Origin: Acidobacteria bacterium UBA823
GTDB lineage: Bacteria; Acidobacteriota; Vicinamibacteria; Vicinamibacterales; UBA823
Assembly (NCBI GenBank): GCA_002296225.1
Contig: DBHR01000085.1
Location: 23,828-48,906 of the forward strand
Reading direction: 5' to 3'
DNA: 25,079 nucleotides
In this document: positions 1 through 6,722 of the stretch, piece by piece
Layout of the letters: every line of letters starts with the position of its first letter
How positions within the stretch are numbered: position 1 is the stretch's first letter
Notes under the pieces: model-generated
What the model saw: only the letters and a program-made list of their open reading frames with translations
Told to the model about the DNA's origin: nothing
Databases searched by the model: none
Position numbers and translations under genes: made by a program

Positions 1-228
1 AAGGTGCGGTAAGAGCGCACCGCGTTCGCTGTGAGGCGGATGGCAGGCTAAACCCCGCACGGAGCAAGACCAAATAGGGAGGCGCTTTTAGGACGGCCCG
101 TCCGAAGCCTCCGGGTAGGTCGCTTGATCCCGTCAGCAATGACGGGACTAGAGGAATGGTCGTCGCCCTAGCGCGACCGCTTCCGAGCAGTAGCCTAGGG
201 ACACAGAATTCGGCTTATGGCGCGCCTG
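1..228 (+). ncRNA. rnpB: RNase P RNA, bacterial class A, 3' part (5' cut by window edge)
   Basis: Catalytic RNA of RNase P, which trims the 5' leader of pre-tRNAs. The conserved 3' blocks are present in the right order: GGTAAGAGCGCACCGC near 7-23, a GGAGCAAGACCAAATAGGG block near 61-79, GGGTAGGTCGCTTGA near 113-127, CTAGAGGAATGGTCGTCGCC near 149-168, and the terminal ACAGAATTCGGCTTAT at 203-218. The blocks match the E. coli M1 RNA consensus almost base for base. The 5' half lies before base 1. The exact 3' end is uncertain because its P1 pairing partner is outside the window; it should fall within about 218-235. Confidence 0.95.
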
Positions 229-241
229 CGGCGGACCTTTT
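223..241 (+). terminator. possible weak terminator after rnpB
   Basis: A short stem (CGCC at 223-226 pairing with GGCG at 230-233, three-base loop) is followed four bases later by TTTT at 238-241. The stem is only 4 bp and may instead be part of the closing helix of RNase P RNA, so read-through into the epimerase gene is possible. Confidence 0.25.
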
Positions 242-251
242 ATAGTTCAAA

Positions 252-1211
252 TTGCAAACCTTGAATCCTGAAACGTATCTTGTAACCGGCGGCGCCGGAT
301 TTATTGGCTCACATCTTGTCGAACACCTCGTTCGGCGCGGCGCGGCGGTACGAGTAGTCGACAACTTCGTGACCGGCAATCGAAATAATCTAGCTGGACT
401 TGAGGCCGTCGAGTTAATCGAGGGTGACTTGGCCGATGCTGAGGTGGCGCGCCGTTCTGTTGCTGGCGTTGCCTATGTGTTGCATCAAGCAGCTATTCCT
501 TCGGTCCCTCGCTCGGTAGAAGACCCGCTGACCTCTCACCGGGCTAACATTGATGCGACGTTGCAGCTGCTGATCGCGGCCCGCGACGCTGGGGTGCGGC
601 GGGTCGTATACGCGGCGTCGTCATCCGCTTACGGCGACACGCCGACGCTGCCCAAAGTTGAGACGATGGCAACGGCGCCGAGGTCACCCTATGCGCTACA
701 GAAGTTAGTGGGTGAGCAGTATGCGGAACTGTTCACTAAGCTATACGGGCTTGAAACGGCATCCATTCGATACTTTAATGTGTTCGGGCCCCGGCAGGAC
801 CCGGAGTCGCCGTATTCTGGGGTCATCGCTCGCTTTATCACGGCTCTCATCAGGGGTGCGCGGCCGACTATCTATGGTGACGGTGAGCAGACGCGGGATT
901 TTACCTATATCGACAACGTTGTTACGGGCGTGCTCGCGGCGTGTAAGGCACCTCGGGTGTGCGGCACGGTGATGAACCTAGCGACTGGGGATCGCGTGTC
1001 GCTCAATATGCTACTCGACAGGCTCTGTGCCATCGTCGGGGTGGACATCAAGCCCGTGTGCGAGCCGGCACGGCCTGGAGATGTACGGGATTCGCTGGCC
1101 GATTGCACCTTGGCGCGAAAACTTCTTGGCTATACTCCGTCGGTGTCACTTGACGAGGGATTACGTCGCACTGTTGAGTGGTACCGTCGGAGTTCTTCGG
1201 CGGAACGCTAG
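252..1211 (+). CDS. NAD-dependent epimerase/dehydratase (extended SDR), likely UDP-sugar 4-epimerase
   Basis: A 319-residue extended short-chain dehydrogenase/reductase that probably interconverts a UDP-hexose or UDP-N-acetylhexosamine at C4 for surface polysaccharide synthesis in the cytoplasm. The N-terminal Rossmann motif TGGAGFIGS is at residues 12-20. An acidic residue follows beta-2 (VVDNF, about 35-39). The catalytic set is the serines in AASSSAYG (121-128) with Tyr147 and Lys151 (YALQK). RYFNVFGPRQDP follows the active site and resembles the WbpP/Gne branch (UDP-GlcNAc or UDP-GalNAc 4-epimerase); substrate cannot be fixed from this. The start is TTG at 252, because an in-frame stop lies at 243 and no ATG is near; TTG at 261 is the alternative. 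I see no Shine-Dalgarno sequence, so it may be leaderless or read from rnpB transcription. Confidence 0.88.
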   Translation: MQTLNPETYLVTGGAGFIGSHLVEHLVRRGAAVRVVDNFVTGNRNNLAGLEAVELIEGDLADAEVARRSVAGVAYVLHQAAIPSVPRSVEDPLTSHRANIDATLQLLIAARDAGVRRVVYAASSSAYGDTPTLPKVETMATAPRSPYALQKLVGEQYAELFTKLYGLETASIRYFNVFGPRQDPESPYSGVIARFITALIRGARPTIYGDGEQTRDFTYIDNVVTGVLAACKAPRVCGTVMNLATGDRVSLNMLLDRLCAIVGVDIKPVCEPARPGDVRDSLADCTLARKLLGYTPSVSLDEGLRRTVEWYRRSSSAER

Positions 1212-1434
1212 ACAACCAGTGTCAGCCCGCGGGTCGAGCGTGAGACGGTAAGGTCGTTGGCCTCGACCGCTGTGCGTGTTCCCGGCCTTCGGTGTGGCGC
1301 AATCCGGGTCTGACCTGCGTTAGGCCGGCGTGCCCGGACGGAGTAACCCTGTTTCCCAGTTTTCGACAAATGGACCGAGTGAGAATGGGGCGTTGTCTTG
1401 TGCTACCGGTCTTCGGGCGGGTTTCTTGGCCGGT

Positions 1435-1504
1435 AAATAATAAAACGGAGGCGGGCCGGGCGCCTTGACGCCCGACCCTCTTCCTGCGAATTAACAGAGC
1501 CTCC
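1435..1504 (-). terminator. possible intrinsic terminator reading leftward
   Basis: On the minus strand the stem GGAGGC (1504-1499) pairs with GCCTCC (1452-1447) and encloses a second GC-rich hairpin (1474-1457). It is followed at once by a T-rich run (GTTTTATTATTTA, 1447-1435). This is terminator-like, but no gene that would need it was found on that strand. Confidence 0.3.
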
Positions 1505-1644
1505 AGGTGTCATGTTGCATAGGCGCACCTCCCGGCACGACCGAGTATGGGCTGCTCGCGGACGGTTGCGAGCTGGTGGTCGCGCTCATTTCGTCGCATG
1601 CGGTGATAGCCGCAGCGAGGATTACGGGCATTCTACTACGTACG

Positions 1645-1671
1645 CTGTCACTGCGGACGCCTGAATATAAT
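1645..1671 (+). promoter_or_regulatory. candidate sigma70-type promoter for the cupin gene
   Basis: A perfect -10 box TATAAT lies at 1666-1671. A partial -35 CTGTCA at 1645-1650 has a short 15-base spacer. Transcription would begin near 1678 and give a leader of about 50 bases before the cupin start at 1730. The poor spacing keeps confidence moderate. Confidence 0.4.
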
Positions 1672-1729
1672 TGCACGGTGAGCCTTGTGGATATTTGGAT
1701 GTTTAATCAAAAACGGGAGGGTTAGTCAG

Positions 1730-2050
1730 ATGGACGTGGTGACGTTTGACGACTTAGCTGAGAAGGAGCCGATGGTTGGCTTCAAGGGCCGGTTCGTTCA
1801 CGCAGATCGGATGACAATCGTCCGTTGGGACATTGCGCCAGGCTCGCTGCTTCCCGAGCACTCGCATGTCCAGGAACAGATCACAACTGTTCTGAGCGGC
1901 GAGTTCGAGATGGTGATTAACGGTACGGCGCACCGGCTTGGGTCGGGCGCGGTCGCCGTGATTCCGTCGAATACCCTACATGCAGGGCGCGCCGTGACGG
2001 CTTGCCAGGCAATCGACGTTTTTCACCCAGTGCGCGACGATTATCGCTAG
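1730..2050 (+). CDS. small single-domain cupin protein
   Basis: A 106-residue cupin (cupin_2 type), a small beta-barrel that usually binds one divalent metal. Motif 1 is read as Gly38, His44, His46, Gln50 and Gly57. The usual glutamate position is Gln50 and Glu49 sits one residue early, so metal binding may be altered. Motif 2 has Pro79 and His84 but lacks the usual final Asn. The start is ATG 1730, preceded by GGGAGG at 1715-1720 with nine bases between; a longer in-frame reading from 1685 lacks such a site. Single-domain cupins of this kind are isomerases, dioxygenases or small-ligand sensors; substrate unknown. The gene is followed 55 bases later by the membrane-protein gene on the same strand. 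Confidence 0.85.
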   Translation: MDVVTFDDLAEKEPMVGFKGRFVHADRMTIVRWDIAPGSLLPEHSHVQEQITTVLSGEFEMVINGTAHRLGSGAVAVIPSNTLHAGRAVTACQAIDVFHPVRDDYR

Positions 2051-2105
2051 CGACGCAAAGCGAAGAAGTGATTAAACGGGTTATCGACCGGCACGGCGTC
2101 GAGCA

Positions 2106-2696
2106 ATGTTGACCTTTGGTGTAATCGCGGGGCGTTTGGCCGGGTTGCTCTCATTGGCGGCTTTTGTGCCCTACGTCGCGGCGATCCTCAGGCGTCAGAC
2201 GCGACCCAATCGCGCCACCTGGTGGATCTGGACGGCCAACGGGTTAGTCCTCGGTGCGAGCTATTACGCATCTGGCGCCGAGAACACGATTTGGGTACCG
2301 GTGAGCTACGTCGTCGGACCAACGCTGACGGCGCTCCTGGCGCTTCGTTACGGAGAAGGCGGGTGGACTTCGTTTGATCGCTCCTGCCTAAGTGGGGCTG
2401 GCGCAGGTCTTTTGCTCTGGTGGGTGTTTAACTCGCCTGTAGTCGCCCTCGTCACGACGCTCTGCGTCGACTTGACCGGTGCCCTGCCAACCATCCGTAA
2501 GGCATACCACGCGCCCGACACTGAGGATCGGTTGGCCTGGGCTCTCTTTATCTCCGGTAATACCGTAAATCTGGTCGCAATCGAAGCGTGGCGATTCGCC
2601 AATGTCGTCTACCCTGTCTACATGTTCCTGGCAAGTGGAGTAATCGCGGGCCTGGTGCTCTGGCCAAGAACACTTTCAGGGACGGGCGGACGCTAG
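2106..2696 (+). CDS. seven-helix membrane protein with PQ-loop/SWEET-like internal repeat
   Basis: A 196-residue integral membrane protein of unknown function. Hydrophobic segments are near residues 7-27, 38-57, 61-82, 96-109, 112-131, 141-160 and 165-187, giving a 3+1+3 layout. Two halves repeat: FVPYVAAIL..R..W at about 20-42 and ALPTIRKAY..R..W at about 126-148. They share Pro22/Pro128, Arg36/Arg142 and Trp39/Trp145 at a constant offset of 106. A proline in the first helix and two triple-helix bundles joined by one helix are typical of PQ-loop/SWEET transporters, but the literal PQ pair is absent, so this is only an analogy. The ATG at 2106 has no clear ribosome site. It may be co-transcribed with the cupin gene. 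Confidence 0.75.
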   Translation: MLTFGVIAGRLAGLLSLAAFVPYVAAILRRQTRPNRATWWIWTANGLVLGASYYASGAENTIWVPVSYVVGPTLTALLALRYGEGGWTSFDRSCLSGAGAGLLLWWVFNSPVVALVTTLCVDLTGALPTIRKAYHAPDTEDRLAWALFISGNTVNLVAIEAWRFANVVYPVYMFLASGVIAGLVLWPRTLSGTGGR

Positions 2697-2753
2697 GCTG
2701 AAGGCGACGGTTGTCCGCCTGCATCTGAGTCAAAGGTCCGATAGACTGTCTTG

Positions 2754-3674
2754 ATGCCGCCGGCGGACACTTCTTCGATCCAGTTAATCCGTGACTTTTA
2801 TGCGCGTCGCCTACAGGGCGACCGACCGGTTATCTCTTTCGAGTTCTTCACTCCCAAGACTGACGAGGGCGACAAGAAACTGATGGAGGTCACGCTGCCA
2901 GAGTTGTTGCAACTGGCGCCAGACTACGTGTCGGTAACCTATGGGGCAGGCGGCAGTACGCGCGCGAAGACTTTGACTCTAGTGGAGGCGATTCAGAGGC
3001 GGTATGGGTTGACGGCGATGGCGCACCTTACGTGCGTGGGGCACATGGAGGATGACATCGCGGAGATTTTGAGTGAAGCGAAGACACTCGGCATTCGCAA
3101 TATTTTGGCATTACGTGGGGATCCGCCCGCCGGGCAGACGGAGTTCGTGAAACCTAAGGGTGGGTTTGAGTACTCCTACCAACTTATTGAGTTCATCCGG
3201 CGGCACGGCGACTTCTGTATCGGCACTGCGGGATTTCCCGAGGGACACATGGCATGTCGTGAAGGAAAGCTGGCGGATTGGGGTTACCTGAAGCAGAAGA
3301 TTGACATGGGCGCCGAGTTCGTCTTAACACAATTGTTTTTTGACAATTCTGAGTTTTTCGAGTTCCGGGACCACGTGGTGCAGCGGCTCGGCGTGACGGT
3401 TCCGATCTGTCCGGGTGTGTTGCCGATCCTGTCGGCGAAGCAGGTCGTACGGTTTACCAAGCTCTGTGGTGCTAGGATTCCGGCGCCGGTAAGGGCGAGA
3501 CTAGAATTACTGACCGACGACGAAGAGGGCGCAACCGAATTTGGCATCGAACATGCGACGAAGCAATGCGAGGAATTGGTGCGCGAAGGTGTACCGGGTC
3601 TACACCTCTATTGCCTCAATAAGGTCCGTTCAGCTCGAGCTATCCTCAAGAATCTCGGCCTAGCTGGTAGGTAG
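2754..3674 (+). CDS. metF: 5,10-methylenetetrahydrofolate reductase
   Basis: A 306-residue FAD-dependent reductase converting methylene-THF to methyl-THF, the methyl donor for methionine synthesis. Its TIM-barrel signature motifs are in order: SFEFFTPKTDEGDKKL near residue 28, VSVTYGAGGSTR, AHLTCVGH, ILALRGDPP, GTAGFPEGH (substrate/FAD region), QLFFDN, and the C-terminal GLHLYCLNK. Length matches the bacterial family (about 290-310). The start is set at ATG 2754 rather than the TTG just upstream at 2751; AAAGGT at 2732-2737 is a distant ribosome site. The gene begins a run of folate and glycine genes on this strand. No SAM or THF riboswitch fits in the 57-base gap upstream. Confidence 0.95.
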   Translation: MPPADTSSIQLIRDFYARRLQGDRPVISFEFFTPKTDEGDKKLMEVTLPELLQLAPDYVSVTYGAGGSTRAKTLTLVEAIQRRYGLTAMAHLTCVGHMEDDIAEILSEAKTLGIRNILALRGDPPAGQTEFVKPKGGFEYSYQLIEFIRRHGDFCIGTAGFPEGHMACREGKLADWGYLKQKIDMGAEFVLTQLFFDNSEFFEFRDHVVQRLGVTVPICPGVLPILSAKQVVRFTKLCGARIPAPVRARLELLTDDEEGATEFGIEHATKQCEELVREGVPGLHLYCLNKVRSARAILKNLGLAGR

Positions 3675-3705
3675 CGCGGGTCGCTTCGCGAGCCGGGGAG
3701 GCCAC

Positions 3706-3870
3706 ATGGAAAAGGCATTAGAGTTCTCATCGCTCATCGTCTTGCTGTCGATCGCTGGCGATTCGGGATTGGTTTTTCACTCAGCGAAAGCTACAGTGCC
3801 GGCTCGGGCGTATTACGGTGACACGGCTTTGGACCGGAGCCGGACACCAGATCGTGGGAGCCGAATATGA
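3706..3870 (+). CDS. possible 54-residue leader-like small ORF
   Basis: An ATG at 3706 opens a frame of 54 codons ending at TGA 3868-3870. It is preceded by a strong purine run, GGGGAGG (3695-3701), at good spacing. Its stop overlaps the start of the aminotransferase gene (ATGA at 3867-3870), the classic arrangement for translational coupling. The peptide begins MEKALEFSSLIVLLSIAG, a short hydrophobic stretch, followed by a polar Arg/Asp-rich tail. I do not recognise it. It could be a real small protein, a coupling leader, or chance; the ribosome site and overlap are the only evidence. Confidence 0.4.
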   Translation: MEKALEFSSLIVLLSIAGDSGLVFHSAKATVPARAYYGDTALDRSRTPDRGSRI

Positions 3871-5033
3871 ATAGGAAGAAATGGCCCGTCATGAACCTAG
3901 CGGCGGGGCCTGTGGAGGTTTCACCACGTGTGCTTCGCGCACTATCGCGACCAGTGCTGTATCACTACGACCCGGCGTTCATTGAGGTGTTTGACGACAC
4001 GTGTACGCTCGTTCAAAAGGTCTTCCAGACGAAATACGACGTTGTCCTGATGCAAGGTGAGGCGATCCTCGGCCTTGAGGCTGCAGCGGCGAGCTTGTTT
4101 GGTCCTGGCGTTAAGGTGCTCAATCTAGTGTCTGGCATTTTCGGGAAGGGTTACGAACATTTCATAAAGAAATATAGTGGTGAATATATCGAGTTGGCCG
4201 TTCCTTACAACGAGTCCATTAGTGCTGAGGCGGTGCGGGCGGAACTAAGTGCAGACCCTGACATCAAGTATCTGTCGGTCGTCCACTCTGAGACGCCATC
4301 GGGCACAGTGAATCCGATGAAGGAAATTGGTGCTGTCGCACGTGAGCACGGCGTAATCACGATCGTTGACACGGTGTCTGGGCTGGGTAGTGAGGTCTTC
4401 AGTCCTGAGGATTGGGGAATGGACGTTGCCATCTCGGGTCCTCAAAAGTGTCTGGGTGGACCACCAGGTCTCTCGCTCATCACGGTGAGCCCGGACGCCT
4501 GGCACGCGATGGAGCGGCGTGCGCCACCACTTCGGGGGAGTTTTCTGTCGATTCTGGATTGGAAGGACTCCTGGTTGGCGGGGAAGACCTTTCCCTACAC
4601 TCCGTCGGTCAGCACGGTTTACGGGCTTGAGGCGGCTCTGTTAACGGTGCTCGAGGAGGGCATTGAATCCTATGTGGGACGCCATCAGGCGGTCGCAAGG
4701 GCGTGCCGGAGAGGCGTTGAGGCGTTAGGTCTCGAATTATGGGCGGCCCGGGAAGAAATTTGCGGCGCGGCCGTTACGGCTGTCGCAATGCCAGACAAGA
4801 CCAGCGAGAAGGACTTGCGTCGCCATATGCGTGAGCGCTACGGCGTAATGATCTCAGGCGGTTACGGAGAGTTGGCCGGAAAACTGTTCAGGCTCGGACA
4901 TATGGGGCAGGCGGCACATCCGGCGTATCTTGCGGCCCAACTTGGTATCCTTGAACGTTCACTGGTTGATCTCGGTGTGGCCGTGGAATTGGGGGCCGGA
5001 GTTGGAGCGGCGATGCGGTCGCTCGAAGGGTGA
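3867..5033 (+). CDS. class V aminotransferase, alanine/serine-glyoxylate or pyridoxamine-pyruvate type
   Basis: A 388-residue fold-type I PLP enzyme. The PLP lysine is Lys194 in SGPQKCLGGPPGLS. Asp168 in IVDTVSG should bind the pyridine nitrogen. VHSETPSGTVNP at 139-150 is the conserved family block, and the N-terminal AAGPVEVSP with YHYDPAF (32-38) is the substrate-loop region. The K-C-L-x-x-P-P-G pattern is shared by alanine-glyoxylate, serine-glyoxylate and pyridoxamine-pyruvate aminotransferases, which cannot be told apart here. Lying between metF and gcvTHP suggests it makes glycine from glyoxylate, feeding glycine cleavage (inference). GGGAG at 3856-3860 lies six bases before ATG 3867. 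The start overlaps the stop of a small upstream ORF. Confidence 0.88.
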   Translation: MNRKKWPVMNLAAGPVEVSPRVLRALSRPVLYHYDPAFIEVFDDTCTLVQKVFQTKYDVVLMQGEAILGLEAAAASLFGPGVKVLNLVSGIFGKGYEHFIKKYSGEYIELAVPYNESISAEAVRAELSADPDIKYLSVVHSETPSGTVNPMKEIGAVAREHGVITIVDTVSGLGSEVFSPEDWGMDVAISGPQKCLGGPPGLSLITVSPDAWHAMERRAPPLRGSFLSILDWKDSWLAGKTFPYTPSVSTVYGLEAALLTVLEEGIESYVGRHQAVARACRRGVEALGLELWAAREEICGAAVTAVAMPDKTSEKDLRRHMRERYGVMISGGYGELAGKLFRLGHMGQAAHPAYLAAQLGILERSLVDLGVAVELGAGVGAAMRSLEG

Positions 5034-5076
5034 GCGGGAGAGAAACGGCCCGTGTTCGCGACGCTCGTCGTTCGTC

Positions 5077-5106
5077 TTGACCAGTCTTCAGAACGCATAG
5101 TACGGT
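5077..5106 (+). promoter_or_regulatory. candidate promoter for gcvT-gcvH-gcvP
   Basis: TTGACC at 5077-5082 and TACGGT at 5101-5106 are separated by 18 bases, a plausible sigma70-like pair. It would leave a GC-rich leader of about 95 bases before gcvT. The leader does not show the conserved core of a glycine riboswitch. Confidence 0.35.
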
Positions 5107-5210
5107 TATCCGGCTTGGCTGGCGGTGGCCCGCCCTGTGGGGCCCCTGGGTTTCCCCCTACCGCGCACTGTGCGCGCCGCTAGAGCGGGTTAACACGACG
5201 CACTAGCCCA

Positions 5211-6326
5211 ATGACCGACTCTGCTCAGGTGCTCAAGAAGACTTCGCTGCACGGTCGCCACCAGGCGCTTGGCGCGCGCATGGCTCCATTCGGGGGCTGG
5301 GAGATGCCCATTGAGTATGCAGGCCTTTCCAGCGAGCATATGGCCGTGCGCACGGCGGCCGGCTTATTCGATGTCAGTCATATGGGCGAGATCGAGTTGG
5401 CCGGTAGTGATGCCCTGGACGCGATACAGCGGATTAGCTGCAACGACGCGTCGAAGTTGGAAGTGGGGCAGGCCCAGTACTCCGCACTGACGACGCCGCA
5501 AGGCACGTTGGTCGACGACATCCTAGTCTATCGGCTGGCATCCGATCACTTTATGCTGGTGGTCAACGCGGCGAACATCGGGAAGGACTACGCCTGGGTC
5601 AGTGAAAAGATTCGGTCAGCGGGTGATGTTGTGGCCGTCAACTCGAGCTCCCGTTATGCGCTTCTCGCCGTGCAGGGGCCGGCGGCCGTCGAGGTTGTGC
5701 AACCGCTCGTTGGCATAGAGCTGTCCGAGTTGAAATATTACTGCTTCGCGAATGGTGAAGTCGCAGGCCAACGAGCGACGATCTCGCGGACGGGTTATAC
5801 CGGTGAGGACGGGCTCGAGATTTACCTCGCGGCCCGGGCCGCCGACGCAGTGTGGCAGGCGCTCACTGATAGCGGTAAGTCTGTGGGTTTGGTGCCAGCC
5901 GGACTTGGTGCGCGCGATACACTACGCCTTGAAGCTGGGATGCGTCTCTACGGCAATGACATGGATGAGAATACGACAGTGCTGGAGGCGGGCTTGGGTT
6001 GGATGGTCGCTTGGGAGAAACCCGAGTTTCTTGGGCACGAAGTGCTACGGCAGCAGAAGTCCGAAGGTTTAGCCCGAAAGCTTATTGGGTTTGAAATGGT
6101 CGGTCGCGGGATCGCACGGCCCGGTTTTTCCGTGCTTGTCGACGGCCGACCAGTTGGTCGAGTGACGAGTGGTACGCAGACGCCATTTCTGAAAAAGGCG
6201 ATTGGTATGGCCTATTTACCGGTTGAATATACGAGTGTGGGCAGCCAGTTTAAGGTAGAGATACGGGGTCGGCCAATAAACGCTCGCGTCGTACCGGTGC
6301 CGTTCTATAAGCGGCGGAGGAGTTGA
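5211..6326 (+). CDS. gcvT: glycine cleavage system T-protein (aminomethyltransferase)
   Basis: A 371-residue T-protein, which takes the aminomethyl group from lipoylated GcvH, transfers the one-carbon unit to THF and releases ammonia. The family landmarks are present: GGWEMPIEY (28-36), GLFDVSHMGE (51-60), the catalytic aspartate pair in VDDILVY (about 102-103, equivalent to Asp101 in E. coli), SRTGYTGEDG, GLGARDTLRLEAGM, and a C-terminal beta domain with GRVTSGTQTP. The length is normal. ATG 5211 is the first start in the frame that fits the family N-terminus. It is the first gene of a gcvT-gcvH-gcvP operon; its stop is five bases before the preferred gcvH start. Confidence 0.97.
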   Translation: MTDSAQVLKKTSLHGRHQALGARMAPFGGWEMPIEYAGLSSEHMAVRTAAGLFDVSHMGEIELAGSDALDAIQRISCNDASKLEVGQAQYSALTTPQGTLVDDILVYRLASDHFMLVVNAANIGKDYAWVSEKIRSAGDVVAVNSSSRYALLAVQGPAAVEVVQPLVGIELSELKYYCFANGEVAGQRATISRTGYTGEDGLEIYLAARAADAVWQALTDSGKSVGLVPAGLGARDTLRLEAGMRLYGNDMDENTTVLEAGLGWMVAWEKPEFLGHEVLRQQKSEGLARKLIGFEMVGRGIARPGFSVLVDGRPVGRVTSGTQTPFLKKAIGMAYLPVEYTSVGSQFKVEIRGRPINARVVPVPFYKRRRS

Positions 6327-6331
6327 GCGAG

Positions 6332-6703
6332 ATGTATCCTAGCGATCGCAAGTACACTAAGAACCACGAGTGGGTGACCATCGCCGGCGGCGAGGCGAGG
6401 GTCGGAATTACACAGTACGCTCAGGAGCAACTCGGTGATGTCGTCTACGTCGAGCTCCCGGAGATCGGTCGAGCACTTAAACGGGGCGAGACGTTTGGTG
6501 CCATCGAGTCAGTGAAGGCAGTGTCCGAGCTATATTGTCCGCTGTCTGGTGAAGTTGCCTCGGTCAACGTCGAGCTCAGTGAGCACCCTGAGGCGATCAA
6601 TGTGGAACCCCACGACACGTGGATGATTGCTCTAAAGCTAGCGGATTCAGCTGAGGTCGAGGCGCTCCTTGACGGTCCTAGTTACCAGGCGCTGATTGGG
6701 TGA
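6332..6703 (+). CDS. gcvH: glycine cleavage system H-protein (lipoyl carrier)
   Basis: A 123-residue H-protein that carries the aminomethyl intermediate on a lipoyl arm between P, T and L proteins. The lipoylation site is Lys62 in GAIESVKAVSELY. KYTKNHEWV near the start and GITQYAQEQLGDVVYVELP are standard family blocks. The start is placed at ATG 6332 because GGCGGAGGAG (6313-6322) ends nine bases upstream; an in-frame TTG at 6323 sits directly on that ribosome site and is unlikely. The ribosome site lies inside the end of gcvT, so translation of the two is probably coupled. Confidence 0.96.
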   Translation: MYPSDRKYTKNHEWVTIAGGEARVGITQYAQEQLGDVVYVELPEIGRALKRGETFGAIESVKAVSELYCPLSGEVASVNVELSEHPEAINVEPHDTWMIALKLADSAEVEALLDGPSYQALIG

Positions 6704-6722
6704 CGCAACGGCATTTCCTCGT

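Larger units (their letters stand above)
1212..1729. other. 518-base gap without a convincing gene; hairpins and a promoter-like box
   Basis: No open frame here has a ribosome site or a recognisable product; a GTG-started frame at 1507-1725 and a reverse frame at 1491-1676 look like chance. Visible structure: an 8-bp hairpin with arms TACCGGTC (1404-1411) and GGCCGGTA (1428-1435); a GC hairpin with arms CGGGCG (1457-1462) and CGCCCG (1469-1474); and an outer stem GGAGGC (1447-1452) with GCCTCC (1499-1504). A perfect TATAAT lies at 1666-1671. I found no match to tmRNA, SRP RNA or a tRNA; an unrecognised small RNA is possible. Confidence 0.5.

Noticed and set aside
1491..1725. Open frames on both strands (1507-1725 plus, 1491-1676 minus)
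   Set aside because: No ribosome site, weak starts, no recognisable protein features; they overlap each other and the hairpin/promoter elements.
5034..5210. Glycine riboswitch upstream of gcvT
   Set aside because: The conserved glycine-aptamer core cannot be found in the 177-base leader; only GC-rich repeats of GGCC/CCGCC type are visible.
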